Assembly: GCF_003574445.1 (NCBI RefSeq)
Contig: NZ_KZ984563.1
Coordinates: 62,001-126,000 of the forward strand
Source: Streptomyces sp. YIM 130001
GTDB taxonomy: Bacteria; Actinomycetota; Actinomycetes; Streptomycetales; Streptomycetaceae
Length of the DNA stretch: 64,000 bases
Reading direction: 5' to 3'
The translations under genes and the position numbers were made by a program. The first letter of the stretch is position 1, and every line of letters begins with the position of its first letter. Positions 9,613 to 17,797 of the stretch are shown here, one piece after another. The notes under the pieces were generated by a model. That model saw only the letters and a program-made list of their open reading frames with translations, made no database searches and was not told the DNA's origin.

Positions 9613-10668
9613 TCAGGAGTCGCCGGGTCCGTCGTCCTCGTCGTCGTGACGGGCGCGGCTCGGCTGGACGCGCTTGGGCTCGCCCGGCATCTTCGGGTAC
9701 TCCGGCGGATAGGGCAGGTCGCCGAGGCCGCGGTCGTGTTCGTCGCGGTCCGCGAGTTCGAGGAGGGCGTCGAGGCGGTGGCGCCGGTCGTCCATGTCGG
9801 CGTGCACATCGCCGAGTCGGGCGTAGCGCTCGGGCATGGTGGCCAGGTCGAAGTCCTCGGGTACCGCGTCGTCGAGTTCGTCCCAGCGCAGGGGTGCGGA
9901 GACGGGGGCGTTGGGGCGGGGGCGGACCGAGTAGGCGGAGGCGATGGTGCGGTCGCGGGCCGTCTGGTTGAAGTCGACGAAGATGCGCGAGCCGCGTTCC
10001 TCCTTCCACCAGGCGGTGGTGACGCCGTCGGGCATCCGGCGTTCCAGCTCGCGGCCGCAGGCGATGGCGGCGCGGCGGACCTCGGTGAACGTCCACCGGG
10101 GTTCGACGGGCACGAAGACGTGCAGGCCGCGGCCGCCGGAGGTCTTCGGCCAGCCGTGCAGTCCGCCGAAGTCGGCCAGTACCTGCTTGAGTTCGTGGGC
10201 TGCCCGCACCGCGTCGTGGTAGTCGGTGCCGGGCTGCGGGTCGAGGTCGATGCGCAGTTCGTCGGGGTGGTCGGTGTCGTCGCGGCGGACCGGCCAGGGG
10301 TGGAAGGTGAAGGTGCCGTACTGGGCGGCCCAGATGACGGCGGCGACCTCGGTGGGGCAGATCTCGTCGGCGGTGCGGCCGCTGGGGAAGGCGATGCGGC
10401 CGGTGGGGATCCAGTCGGGCAGGTTCTTCGGGGCCCGCTTCTGGTAGAAGGACTCGCCGTCCACGCCCTCCGGGTAGCGCTGCAGCGTGGTGGGGCGGTC
10501 GCGCAGGGCGCGCAGGATGCCGTCGCCGACCGTGAGGTAGTACTGCGCGAGGTCGAGCTTGGTGAATCCGCGCTCCGGAAAGTAGACCTTGTCCGGGCTG
10601 GAGAGGCGCACCTTCCGGCCGCCCGCGTCGAGCTCCACGGCTGCTCCCATGCGAGTCACGGTAGGCAT
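9613..10668 (-). CDS. LigD-type NHEJ polymerase (primase-polymerase) domain protein
   Basis: This protein adds (ribo)nucleotides at broken DNA ends during Ku/LigD end joining. It has 351 residues from ATG 10668; a second ATG at 10650 is equally possible because neither has a clear ribosome site. Motifs of the archaeo-eukaryotic primase family are visible: SSPDKVYFPERGFTKLDLAQ near the N-terminus, the catalytic RIDLDPQPG around residue 155, TSGGRGLHVFVP around 185, and the third acidic site in IFVDFNQTARD around 250. The tail after residue 320 is charged and probably disordered. It diverges from an ATP-dependent ligase gene 95 bp away, so the two LigD activities are separate proteins here. No ku gene is in the window. 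Confidence 0.9.
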   Translation of the reverse strand: MPTVTRMGAAVELDAGGRKVRLSSPDKVYFPERGFTKLDLAQYYLTVGDGILRALRDRPTTLQRYPEGVDGESFYQKRAPKNLPDWIPTGRIAFPSGRTADEICPTEVAAVIWAAQYGTFTFHPWPVRRDDTDHPDELRIDLDPQPGTDYHDAVRAAHELKQVLADFGGLHGWPKTSGGRGLHVFVPVEPRWTFTEVRRAAIACGRELERRMPDGVTTAWWKEERGSRIFVDFNQTARDRTIASAYSVRPRPNAPVSAPLRWDELDDAVPEDFDLATMPERYARLGDVHADMDDRRHRLDALLELADRDEHDRGLGDLPYPPEYPKMPGEPKRVQPSRARHDDEDDGPGDS

Positions 10669-10763
10669 CCGGGGCGCGGTGCGCACCCCGGGCGCACATC
10701 GGATTCGGCGGTGTCTCGCGCACACACCGGGCGGCGCGGGCGCATCCGCAGCAGAATCGAGGC

Positions 10764-11831
10764 ATGGATCTGCCGGTGATGCCGCCCGTGAAGCCGATGC
10801 TCGCCAAGTCCGTGGCCCGGATCCCGTCCGGGATGAGTTACGAGGGCAAATGGGACGGGTTCCGGGCGATCGTGTTCCGTGACGGCTCGGAGGTGGAGCT
10901 GGGCAGCCGTACGGGCAAGCCGTTGACCAGGTACTTTCCCGAGCTGGTAGCGGCGCTTCAGGAGAAGTTGCCCGAGCGCTGTGTGCTGGACGGCGAGATC
11001 GTGATCGCGCGGGACGGCAGGCTCGACTTCGACGCTCTGACCGAGCGGATCCACCCGGCGGATTCGCGGGTGCGGCTGCTGGCCGAGCGGACTCCGGCCT
11101 CGTTCGTGGCCTTCGATGTGCTGGCGCTCGGTGACGCGTCACTGCTCGATGCCCCGTTCGTCGACCGGCGCGCCCGTCTCGTGGAGGCGCTCGACGCCGC
11201 CACTGCGCCGGTCCATGTGGCGCCGGCGACGACGGACGAGGCGACTGCGGCCGAGTGGTTCACGGTCTACGAGGGCGCGGGGCTGGACGGGGTGGTCGCG
11301 AAGCCGCTCGACCTGCCGTACCGGCAGAACGAGCGCCTGATGTACAAGATCAAGCACGACCGCACGGCCGATGTCGTGGTGGCGGGCTACCGCTTCCACA
11401 AGTCGGGCCCCGTGGTCGGCTCGCTGCTCCTCGGCCTCCACGACGACAAGGGCACGCTGCAGCACGTCGGCGTGTGCGCGGCGTTCGCGATGAAGCGGCG
11501 CGAGGAGCTGGTGGCGGAGCTGGAACCGCTGCGGATGGAGTCGGCGGACGGTCATCCGTGGGCGGCCTGGGCTGAGGAGTCCGCGCACGAAACGGCCCGC
11601 CTGCCGGGCGCCCCGAGCCGCTGGTCGGGCAAGAAGGACCTGTCGTGGGTGCCGCTGCGGCCGGAGCGGGTCGCCGAGGTCGCGTACGACCACATGGAGA
11701 ACGGCGCCCGCTTCCGGCACACGGCGCAGTTCCGCCGCTGGCGCCCCGACCGCACGCCCGAGAGCTGTACGTACGACCAGCTGGAGGAGCCGGTCGGCTA
11801 CGACCTCGGCGAGGTGCTCGGGGAGGGCTGA
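10764..11831 (+). CDS. ATP-dependent DNA ligase (LigD ligase-domain type)
   Basis: This enzyme seals DNA breaks with ATP, probably in non-homologous end joining. It has 355 residues. Nucleotidyltransferase motifs are in order: motif I EGKWDGFRAIV with adenylated Lys29, motif III LDGEIVIA, motif IV DGVVAKPLDLPY, and motif V YKIKHDRTADVVV, followed by an OB-fold C-terminal region ending in WRPDRTPESCTYDQL. It has no polymerase or phosphoesterase domain; the polymerase is encoded divergently. The last 34 bases overlap the end of the RidA gene on the other strand. It is distinct from the NAD-dependent replicative ligase LigA. Confidence 0.92.
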   Translation: MDLPVMPPVKPMLAKSVARIPSGMSYEGKWDGFRAIVFRDGSEVELGSRTGKPLTRYFPELVAALQEKLPERCVLDGEIVIARDGRLDFDALTERIHPADSRVRLLAERTPASFVAFDVLALGDASLLDAPFVDRRARLVEALDAATAPVHVAPATTDEATAAEWFTVYEGAGLDGVVAKPLDLPYRQNERLMYKIKHDRTADVVVAGYRFHKSGPVVGSLLLGLHDDKGTLQHVGVCAAFAMKRREELVAELEPLRMESADGHPWAAWAEESAHETARLPGAPSRWSGKKDLSWVPLRPERVAEVAYDHMENGARFRHTAQFRRWRPDRTPESCTYDQLEEPVGYDLGEVLGEG

Positions 11832-12232
11832 CCGTCCGCCCTGCGGACCGCGACGACGTCGATCTCGACGAGGATGTTCATGAGGTCCGAGCCGACCGTG
11901 GTGCGGACCGGGTACGGGGGTGTGAAGAACTCCTCGTAGGCGCGGTTGAACTCCGCGAAGTCCCGGTGCAGGTGCTGCAGATGGACGGTCGTCTTGACGA
12001 TGTCGGCGGCGTCCAGGCTCTGTTCAGCGAGGACCGCGAGGACGTTGCGCAGTACCTGGGCGGTCTGTTCGCCGACGGTGTCCGCGACGGCTCCGGTCGC
12101 CGGGTCCTGCGGGCCGAAGCCGGCGGTCCAGACGAACCCGGCCGCCTCGATGCCCTGGCTGTAGGCGCCGGCGGGGCGGGGTGCGCCGTCGGTGGTGACA
12201 GCGCGGTGGGCGGTGGTGTCGGGCCCGGTCAT
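11798..12232 (-). CDS. RidA (YjgF/YER057c/UK114) family protein
   Basis: RidA proteins hydrolyse reactive enamine/imine intermediates, releasing ammonia and a keto acid; they are small cytosolic trimers. This one has 144 residues. Family features are GAYSQGIEAAGFVWTAGF near residue 22, QTAQVLRNVLAVLAEQ near 55, VKTTVHL near 78, and the conserved arginine in PVRTTVGSDLMN near 110. Its ATG overlaps the TGA of the glucarate-dehydratase-like gene (ATGA), so the two are co-translated. In catabolic operons such members usually act on a specific imine or carbamate from the pathway, which suggests a nitrogen-containing substrate here. The C-terminus overlaps the ligase gene on the opposite strand by 34 bp. 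Confidence 0.88.
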   Translation of the reverse strand: MTGPDTTAHRAVTTDGAPRPAGAYSQGIEAAGFVWTAGFGPQDPATGAVADTVGEQTAQVLRNVLAVLAEQSLDAADIVKTTVHLQHLHRDFAEFNRAYEEFFTPPYPVRTTVGSDLMNILVEIDVVAVRRADGQPSPSTSPRS

Positions 12233-13356
12233 CCGGTGAGGTCTCCTTCGCGTGCGTTGACGGCGGCGTAGTGGCGCAGCTTGTCCTCGTCGACGGTGAC
12301 GCCGAGCCCGGGCCCCTGGGGCACGGTGAGGCGGCCGCGGTGGAAGGTGAGCGGCTCGATGATGTCGTCGGCGTGCAGGTAGTACATGGAGTCGATGGCC
12401 CGCCCCAGGACCGGCGTGCTGGCGACGACGGCGAGGTGTGCGGCGGTCGCGATACCGAGTTCGCCGCCGCTGTGCAGGTTCATGCCGAGGCCGAAGGTCT
12501 CGCAGTGGGCGGCAAGCGCCTTGGTCGGTGCGATGCCGCCCCATTTGTAGACGTCGCCGTGGATGATGTCGACGGCCCGCAGGCGCATGGCGGGCGCGAA
12601 GTCCTCGAAGCGGACGACGCACATGTTGGTGCACAGCGGGATGCGCACCTGGGCGTGCACCTGGCTCATGCCCTCGATGCCGACGCAGGGGTCCTCGAGG
12701 TACTCGAGGCCGAGGTCCTCCAGGGCGCGGCCGGCGCTGACGGTGTCGGGCACGGACCAGGCGGCGTTCGGGTCGACGCGCAGCTTGATGGCGGGCAGCC
12801 GGTCGCGGATGGCGCGCAGGATCGCCACGTCTCCGTCGATGTCGAGGGTGCCCTTGAGCTTGACGGCCTCGAAGCCGCCTTCGTCGACGACGCTCGCGGT
12901 GTGCTCGGCGAGTGCGGGGCCGAGGTCCGCTCCGGTGGCGCCGCCGGCGTCGGCGCGGGTGATCAGGGCGGTGAGCGGCACCTCTTCGCGTACGGGGCCG
13001 CCGAGCAGGTCGGTCACCGAGTGGCCGGAGGCCTTGCCCATCAGGTCCCAGCAGGCGACGTCGAGGGCGGCTATCGCCGCGTAGCCGAGGTAGCCGTGGA
13101 AGAACGGCACCATGTGCTGCTTGCGGTGGAAGGCCTCGAGGGCGAACGGGCTGGTCCCGATCAGGTCCTGCGCGAGGCGGCGGACCAGGGCTGCGACGGG
13201 CTGCCCCCACATGGTCTCGCCCCAACCGACGATGCCCTCGTCGGTGCTGATCCGCACCACGGTGCGGGTCTCGCCGGTCTTGGTCTCGAAGGAGCTGGTG
13301 AACGGGTTGGTCAGCGGCAGGTTGACGACCTGCACGTCGACATCGGTGATCTTCAA
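12229..13356 (-). CDS. Enolase-superfamily acid-sugar dehydratase, glucarate-dehydratase-like
   Basis: A 375-residue TIM-barrel enzyme with an N-terminal capping domain (MR/MLE family) that abstracts a proton alpha to a carboxylate. The active-site set resembles glucarate dehydratase rather than mandelate racemase: KxK in AVKLKGTLD, metal ligands Asp in RVDPNAAW, Glu in YLEDPC and Asn in PLCTNMCV (Asn is the third ligand in GlucD), Asp in HGDVYKWGG, and His in MNLHSGGELG. At 375 residues it is shorter than GlucD (about 446), so the substrate may differ. GAGGAG lies upstream of ATG 13356. It is in line with the creatininase-family gene (57-bp gap) and overlaps ridA. Substrate uncertain; superfamily certain. 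Confidence 0.87.
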   Translation of the reverse strand: MKITDVDVQVVNLPLTNPFTSSFETKTGETRTVVRISTDEGIVGWGETMWGQPVAALVRRLAQDLIGTSPFALEAFHRKQHMVPFFHGYLGYAAIAALDVACWDLMGKASGHSVTDLLGGPVREEVPLTALITRADAGGATGADLGPALAEHTASVVDEGGFEAVKLKGTLDIDGDVAILRAIRDRLPAIKLRVDPNAAWSVPDTVSAGRALEDLGLEYLEDPCVGIEGMSQVHAQVRIPLCTNMCVVRFEDFAPAMRLRAVDIIHGDVYKWGGIAPTKALAAHCETFGLGMNLHSGGELGIATAAHLAVVASTPVLGRAIDSMYYLHADDIIEPLTFHRGRLTVPQGPGLGVTVDEDKLRHYAAVNAREGDLTG

Positions 13357-13413
13357 GGTTCTCCTCGGTGGTGCGGGTGCTCGTCCGGTTCGGTGGAGCG
13401 GACGGGGCCGGGT

Positions 13414-14187
13414 TCAGTCGCTGTGGGTCCGGGTCGCCGTGTCGAAGGCGCGGATCGCGTCGGCCAGTTGCGCGGCCCGGGCGGCGAGCAGCCTCCCTCC
13501 GCGCTCGGCATCGGCGCCGGACGGGTCGTCGGTGGCACCGCCCACCCGCTCCCACTCGCCGTACCGCTCGACGGTGAGTCCGGCGTGCGGCGGCCGGTCG
13601 AAGAGCGGCGGCGGCTCGACCGGTTCGCGTACGGGCAGCGGGGTGCGGACGAGGTCGGGGTGTGCGGCGAGCATCAGGGAGGTCTCGAACCAGCCGGCGT
13701 GCCCGGGTGTGACCTCGGGCCGGCCCGTCTCCTGCTCGCTCGGCGAGGGTTCTCCGAGGCTCCAGTACGAGCAGGCGGCGACGGCGACGTCCGTGTGCAG
13801 GGCGAATTCCTTGACCGCGAGCCGCATGATCTCGTCGTTGCCGCCGTGACCATTGACGATCATGATGCGGCGGTAGCCGCTGCGGGCCAGCGAGCGCAGG
13901 ATGTCGCCGAGCACGGCGGACAGGGTCGCGGCCGACAGCGAGACGGCGGCGGCGAAGAGGTGGTGCGGACTGTGCCCGTACGGGAGGACGGGCAGCCGTA
14001 CGATCTGGGGCCCGTCCTGCTCGAGCAGGGTGGCCGCGCGGTCGACGACGGCGCTCGCGAGGAGCGTGTCGGTGCCCATCGGGAGATGGTCCGCGTGCTG
14101 TTCCTGGGAGCCGATCGGCAGCAGGGCGATCCCGCTGCGTCCGGCGTCCCGTGTCTCACGCCAGGTGAGCCCGGTCATGTCCCACAC
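13414..14187 (-). CDS. Creatininase-family amidohydrolase
   Basis: Members are metal-dependent hydrolases of cyclic amides and similar bonds (creatinine, formamidopyrimidines, some cyclic sugars). The protein has 257 residues from a GTG at 14187, chosen because AAGGAG lies eight bases upstream; the ATG at 14178 is too far from it. Motifs: LLPIGSQEQHADHLPMGTD (residues about 20-38, metal ligands Glu, His, Asp), YGHSPHHLF, and IVNGHGGNDEIM around 120. A Trp/Glu-rich segment (HAGWFETSLM) around 165 is also typical. It begins the minus-strand unit creatininase, dehydratase, RidA, and diverges from the ROK-like gene 40 bp away. The true substrate is not predictable; a ring-opening step is a reasonable guess. 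Confidence 0.88.
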   Translation of the reverse strand: MWDMTGLTWRETRDAGRSGIALLPIGSQEQHADHLPMGTDTLLASAVVDRAATLLEQDGPQIVRLPVLPYGHSPHHLFAAAVSLSAATLSAVLGDILRSLARSGYRRIMIVNGHGGNDEIMRLAVKEFALHTDVAVAACSYWSLGEPSPSEQETGRPEVTPGHAGWFETSLMLAAHPDLVRTPLPVREPVEPPPLFDRPPHAGLTVERYGEWERVGGATDDPSGADAERGGRLLAARAAQLADAIRAFDTATRTHSD

Positions 14188-14227
14188 CGGTCTGTCTCCT
14201 TCGTTTCGGCCGTGGCAGAGTCTGCGC

Positions 14228-15187
14228 ATGGCTGTTGAACGTCCCTCGCTGCGTCTCGTACCGGAACCGGAATCAGGTCCTCCTGCGCCGCGTCCGGCTC
14301 TGGGCGCCGTCGAGGTGCTGCCGGGACTGGTCCGGGCCGCGCTGGTGTCGCGTGCGGGCGAGCTGCTGCACCGCACCGAGACAGCCTTCGACGCGGCCGG
14401 CCCGCGGTCCTGCGTGGACGAGGCACTGCGTGCCGCGGCCGAGGCCTGCTTCCGCGGCGAGGGGCGCAGGCCGGCCGGTGTCGGTGTCGCCGCGGCAGGA
14501 CTGGTCGACCCGGCGACCGGCACGGTGCTCGAGGTGAACGATGTGCCGGCCCTGCACGGCTACCCGGTGGCCGCCGTGCTGTCCGCACTGGTCGCGGCAC
14601 CGGTCCACGTGGAGCACCGGGCGCGTCTTCAGGTGCTCGGCGACCGCTGGTTCGGGGCGGGCCGCGGACGTCGTACGTTCGCCTCGGTGGCCACCGGCGA
14701 GGTGCTCGGGGTCGGGCTCCTCTACGACGGGGCGGTGCTCGCTCCGGACGGCGGACGCAGCGGCGCCCACATGACCGTCGCGGCCAGCGGCGAGCGCTGC
14801 ACCTGCGGCGCCCGCGGCTGCTGGAAGACGATGGCCACCACACGCTGGCTGCGCCGCCGCGCGCAGGAGGCGGGTCTCACCGGTGTGACGTCCCTCGCGG
14901 ACCTGGCGGACCGCGACGACGCCACGGCGCGCACCGTCGTCGAGGAGTACGCGGACAATCTGGCCCTGGGGCTCGTCAACGTCCAACAGCTGTTCGCACC
15001 GGGCCTGTTCGTGCTGCACGGGGAGGCCCGCGAAGGCGGTGAGCCCTTCCGCGCCCGGATCGAGGAGCGGCTGCGGCGCGACACCGCCTGGTCGACGGCG
15101 GAGCCGCCGCGCGCGCTGCTCGGCGACGTGGGTCCTGACGATGTGGCGCTGCTCGGCGGGGCCGGGCTCGTGCTCACGCATGCGTAG
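14228..15187 (+). CDS. ROK-fold protein with degenerate kinase motifs, no DNA-binding domain
   Basis: A 319-residue protein recognisable as ROK family by the zinc motif CTCGARGC around residue 195 and GAHMTVA just before it, and by overall order. The catalytic pieces look lost: the phosphate loop (usually DIGGT) reads VEVLPGLVRAALV near residue 24, the catalytic Asp of the NDxN motif is replaced in VEHRARLQVLGD around 135, and GTGIGGG is replaced by EVLGVGLLYDG. The glutamate normally after the zinc cysteines is Lys. There is no helix-turn-helix, so it is not an NagC/XylR-type repressor. It may be a sugar-binding pseudokinase or a very divergent enzyme. The ribosome site is weak. It is divergent from the creatininase unit and convergent with the ABC importer. 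Confidence 0.75.
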   Translation: MAVERPSLRLVPEPESGPPAPRPALGAVEVLPGLVRAALVSRAGELLHRTETAFDAAGPRSCVDEALRAAAEACFRGEGRRPAGVGVAAAGLVDPATGTVLEVNDVPALHGYPVAAVLSALVAAPVHVEHRARLQVLGDRWFGAGRGRRTFASVATGEVLGVGLLYDGAVLAPDGGRSGAHMTVAASGERCTCGARGCWKTMATTRWLRRRAQEAGLTGVTSLADLADRDDATARTVVEEYADNLALGLVNVQQLFAPGLFVLHGEAREGGEPFRARIEERLRRDTAWSTAEPPRALLGDVGPDDVALLGGAGLVLTHA

Positions 15188-15198
15188 CGGCGTGCGGG

Positions 15199-16050
15199 TC
15201 ATCGGGCGCCTGCCGTCCGGCGCGTGCGGTAGCCGTCGGGGCGCGGCACCGCAGCGAGCAATTCGCGGGTGTAGGGGTGCTGCGGGCGCTTGAGTACGTC
15301 CTCGGCGGTGCCGCTCTCCACGACGCGGCCGCTGCGCATCACCGCGACCCGGTCGGCGATCTGCTGGACGACGGCCAGGTTGTGCGAGACGAACACGTAG
15401 GTCAGGCCGAGGCGCTGCTGCAGATCGGTGAGCAGGTCGAGCACCTGGGCCTGGACGGAGACGTCGAGCGCGCTGGTGGGTTCGTCCAGGACCACGAGCC
15501 CGGGTTCGGGGGCGAGTGCGCGGGCGATGGAGACGCGCTGGCGTTGGCCGCCGGAGAACTCGTGCGGGTAGCGGTCCTGCAGGGCCGGTTCGAGGCCCAC
15601 GGCAGTGAGGAGTTCGCCGACCCGCGCGCGCAGCTTCGGTCGTCCGCGCCGGCCGCGGTAGGTGGGGTCGTGGGTGACCAGGGGTTCGCCGATCACGTCG
15701 GTGATGCGAAAACGCGGGTTCATGCTGGAGTACGGGTCCTGGAGCACCACCTGCATCCGGGCGCGGGCGCCGCGCAGTTCGGCGGCGGACAGGCCGGCGA
15801 GGTCCCGTCCTTCCAGCAGGACGGTGCCCGCGGTCGGTTCGAGCAGCGCGAGCAGGAGGCGGGTGAGGGTTGTCTTGCCGGATCCCGACTCCCCCACCAG
15901 GGCGAGGGTTTCGCCTTCGGTGACGGTGAGTGAGATGTCGTCGACCGCGACGGTGGCGGCGTCGCCGGTGCCGAACACCTTGCGCAGACCGTTGAGTTCG
16001 AGCAGCGTCCGTCCTGCTCCGGTCGTCGTGCCGGCTCCAGATGTCGTCAT
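15199..16050 (-). CDS. Oligopeptide/dipeptide-type ABC transporter ATP-binding protein (DppF/OppF-like)
   Basis: One of two ATPases powering the importer encoded upstream. It has 283 residues. Walker A is GESGSGKTT (about residue 53), the Q-loop lies in QVVLQDPYSSMNPR, the signature is FSGGQRQRVSIARAL, Walker B is GLVVLDEPTSALDVS, and the H-loop is FVSHNLAVV. The C-terminal RPQHPYTRELLAAVPRPDG segment is diagnostic of the peptide/nickel (Opp/Dpp/Nik) ATPases. Its ATG overlaps the TGA of the other ATPase gene. It is the last gene of a five-gene unit and converges on the ROK-like gene with an 11-bp gap. Confidence 0.93.
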   Translation of the reverse strand: MTTSGAGTTTGAGRTLLELNGLRKVFGTGDAATVAVDDISLTVTEGETLALVGESGSGKTTLTRLLLALLEPTAGTVLLEGRDLAGLSAAELRGARARMQVVLQDPYSSMNPRFRITDVIGEPLVTHDPTYRGRRGRPKLRARVGELLTAVGLEPALQDRYPHEFSGGQRQRVSIARALAPEPGLVVLDEPTSALDVSVQAQVLDLLTDLQQRLGLTYVFVSHNLAVVQQIADRVAVMRSGRVVESGTAEDVLKRPQHPYTRELLAAVPRPDGYRTRRTAGAR

Positions 16051-16886
16051 GCCGGCTCCAGTCGGGGTGTGGCGGCGAGCAGGCGACGGGTGTAGTCCTG
16101 CTCGGGCTTGTCGAAGACGTCGGCGACCCGGCCGGTCTCCACGACCCGGCCGTGGTGCATGACCACGACCCGGTCCGCGGTCTCGGCGACCACGCCGAGG
16201 TCGTGGGTGATCAGGACGACGGCCATGCCGTGCCGGTCGCGCAGTTCGTCGAGGAGTTCGAGGATCTGCCGCTGCACGGTGACGTCGAGGGCGGTGGTGG
16301 GTTCGTCGGCGATCAGGATCCGGGGGCGTCCGACCAACGCGGTGGCGATCATGACGCGTTGGCGCAGTCCGCCGGAGAGTTCGTGCGGGTACTGGCGTGC
16401 GCGGCGCTCGGGTTCCGGGATGCCGACCTCGCCGAGTGCGCGGATCGCTTCGGCGCGGGCCTCGGCGCGGGTGGCTCCGCGGTGGCGGCGGAGTACTTCG
16501 GCGACCTGGTTGCCGACCCGTTGCAGCGGGTCGAGGCTGGTCATGGGGTCCTGGAAGACCATGGCGATGTCGTTGCCGCGCACTTCGCGCAGCTTCTTCT
16601 CCGGCAGGGTGAGCAGGTCGCGGCCGTCGAGCAGGATGCGGCCCGCGGTGTACTCGCAGGGCGGCTCGGGGTTGAGTCGCAGTACGGAGAGCATGGTGGC
16701 GGACTTGCCGCTGCCGGACTCGCCCACCACAGCGAGGGTTTCGCCCGCGTGGAGGTCGAAGCCGACTCCGCGTACGGCGTGCACGGGCCCCGATCCGAGG
16801 CGGAAGTCGATGGTCAGGTCCTCGATCCGCAGCAGCGGATCCGCCTCGGTGGCGTGCTCGGCGGGGCTCTCGGGTGCTTGCTTCAT
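16047..16886 (-). CDS. Oligopeptide/dipeptide-type ABC transporter ATP-binding protein (DppD/OppD-like)
   Basis: The partner ATPase of the importer, 279 residues from ATG 16886, which overlaps the TGA of the permease gene by ATGA. Walker A GESGSGKSATM (about residue 55), signature LSGGLRQRVMIATAL, Walker B RILIADEPTTALDVT and H-loop LITHDLGVV are all present. The Q-loop region FQDPMTSLDP and the C-terminal PEQDYTRRLLAATP place it in the OppD/DppD branch. The order SBP, permease B, permease C, ATPase D, ATPase F is the standard Dpp/Opp layout and is complete here. Confidence 0.93.
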   Translation of the reverse strand: MKQAPESPAEHATEADPLLRIEDLTIDFRLGSGPVHAVRGVGFDLHAGETLAVVGESGSGKSATMLSVLRLNPEPPCEYTAGRILLDGRDLLTLPEKKLREVRGNDIAMVFQDPMTSLDPLQRVGNQVAEVLRRHRGATRAEARAEAIRALGEVGIPEPERRARQYPHELSGGLRQRVMIATALVGRPRILIADEPTTALDVTVQRQILELLDELRDRHGMAVVLITHDLGVVAETADRVVVMHHGRVVETGRVADVFDKPEQDYTRRLLAATPRLEPA

Positions 16887-17797
16887 CGGCGGTACGCCTT
16901 CGGGTCTGCGACGTCGCGCAGGGCGTCGCCGGTGATGTTGATGGCGAGGGAGGTGAACATCAGGGCGAGGCCGGGGAAGACGGCGACCCACCAGGCCGTG
17001 CCGAGGTAGAGCTGCCCGTCGGCCAGCATGGCGCCCCAGGTGACGATCTCCTTGGGTACACCGAGCCCCAGGTAGCTCAGCGAGGCCTCGGCGACGATCG
17101 CGGCGGCGATGTGCAGGGTGCCGATCGTCGCGAGCGGCGCGGTGACGTTGGGCAGCAGGTGCCGGCGCAGGATCGTGGTGTCGGTGACACCGGTGGCGCG
17201 CGCCTGGGTGATGTAGTCCCGCGAGCGCAGCGAGAGCACTTCGGCGCGTACGACACGGGCGTACGAGACCCAGCCGGTGAAGCCGAGGACGAGTACCACG
17301 TTCCACAGGCCTGAGCCGAGGAAGCCGACGATGGCCAGCGCCAACAGCAGGGACGGAAAGGCCAGTTGGATGTCGGCGGCGCGCATCAGGAGGCGGTCGA
17401 AGCGTCCGCCGCGGAAGCCGGCGAAGAGTCCGCAGGCCGCGCCGACGACACCGGCGAGCAGCGCCGCGCAGACACCGACGAGCAGCGAGATCCGTGCGCC
17501 GTGGATCACCCGGGAGAGCAGGTCGCGGCCGAGCTGGTCGGTGCCGAGCAGGTGACTCGAGGTACCGCCGTTCTGCCAGGCCGGGGGCTTGAGGCGGACG
17601 AGGAGGTTCTGCGCGGCGGGGTCGTACGGCGCGAGCCAGGGCGCGAAGAGCGCGGCGACGGCCATCAGGACGAGGACGCCGAGGGCGATGGCGGCGAGGC
17701 GGTTGCGGAGCAGGACGCGCAGGGCGCCGGTGCTCGCCTTGGTCGGGTCCGCCTGCGGCGCGGTGGCCGCCGGTTCGGTGGTGGGTGTGGTGGTCAT
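16883..17797 (-). CDS. Oligopeptide/dipeptide-type ABC transporter permease (DppC-like)
   Basis: A 304-residue inner-membrane permease. A cytoplasmic N-terminus of about 30 residues rich in Thr, Ala and Pro is followed by a first membrane segment (LAAIALGVLVLMAVAALFAP) and five more. The OppC signature GTDQLGRDLLSRVIHGARIS is around residue 85, and the EAA loop contacting the ATPase reads ARATGVTDTTILRRHLLPN near 200. The gene shares ATGA overlaps with both neighbours, so it is co-translated with the rest of the importer. Confidence 0.92.
   Translation of the reverse strand: MTTTPTTEPAATAPQADPTKASTGALRVLLRNRLAAIALGVLVLMAVAALFAPWLAPYDPAAQNLLVRLKPPAWQNGGTSSHLLGTDQLGRDLLSRVIHGARISLLVGVCAALLAGVVGAACGLFAGFRGGRFDRLLMRAADIQLAFPSLLLALAIVGFLGSGLWNVVLVLGFTGWVSYARVVRAEVLSLRSRDYITQARATGVTDTTILRRHLLPNVTAPLATIGTLHIAAAIVAEASLSYLGLGVPKEIVTWGAMLADGQLYLGTAWWVAVFPGLALMFTSLAINITGDALRDVADPKAYRR

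Noticed and set aside
12271..14238. A 655-codon plus-strand frame over the dehydratase and creatininase genes
   Set aside because: It spans two recognisable minus-strand genes and their gap, and has no motifs.
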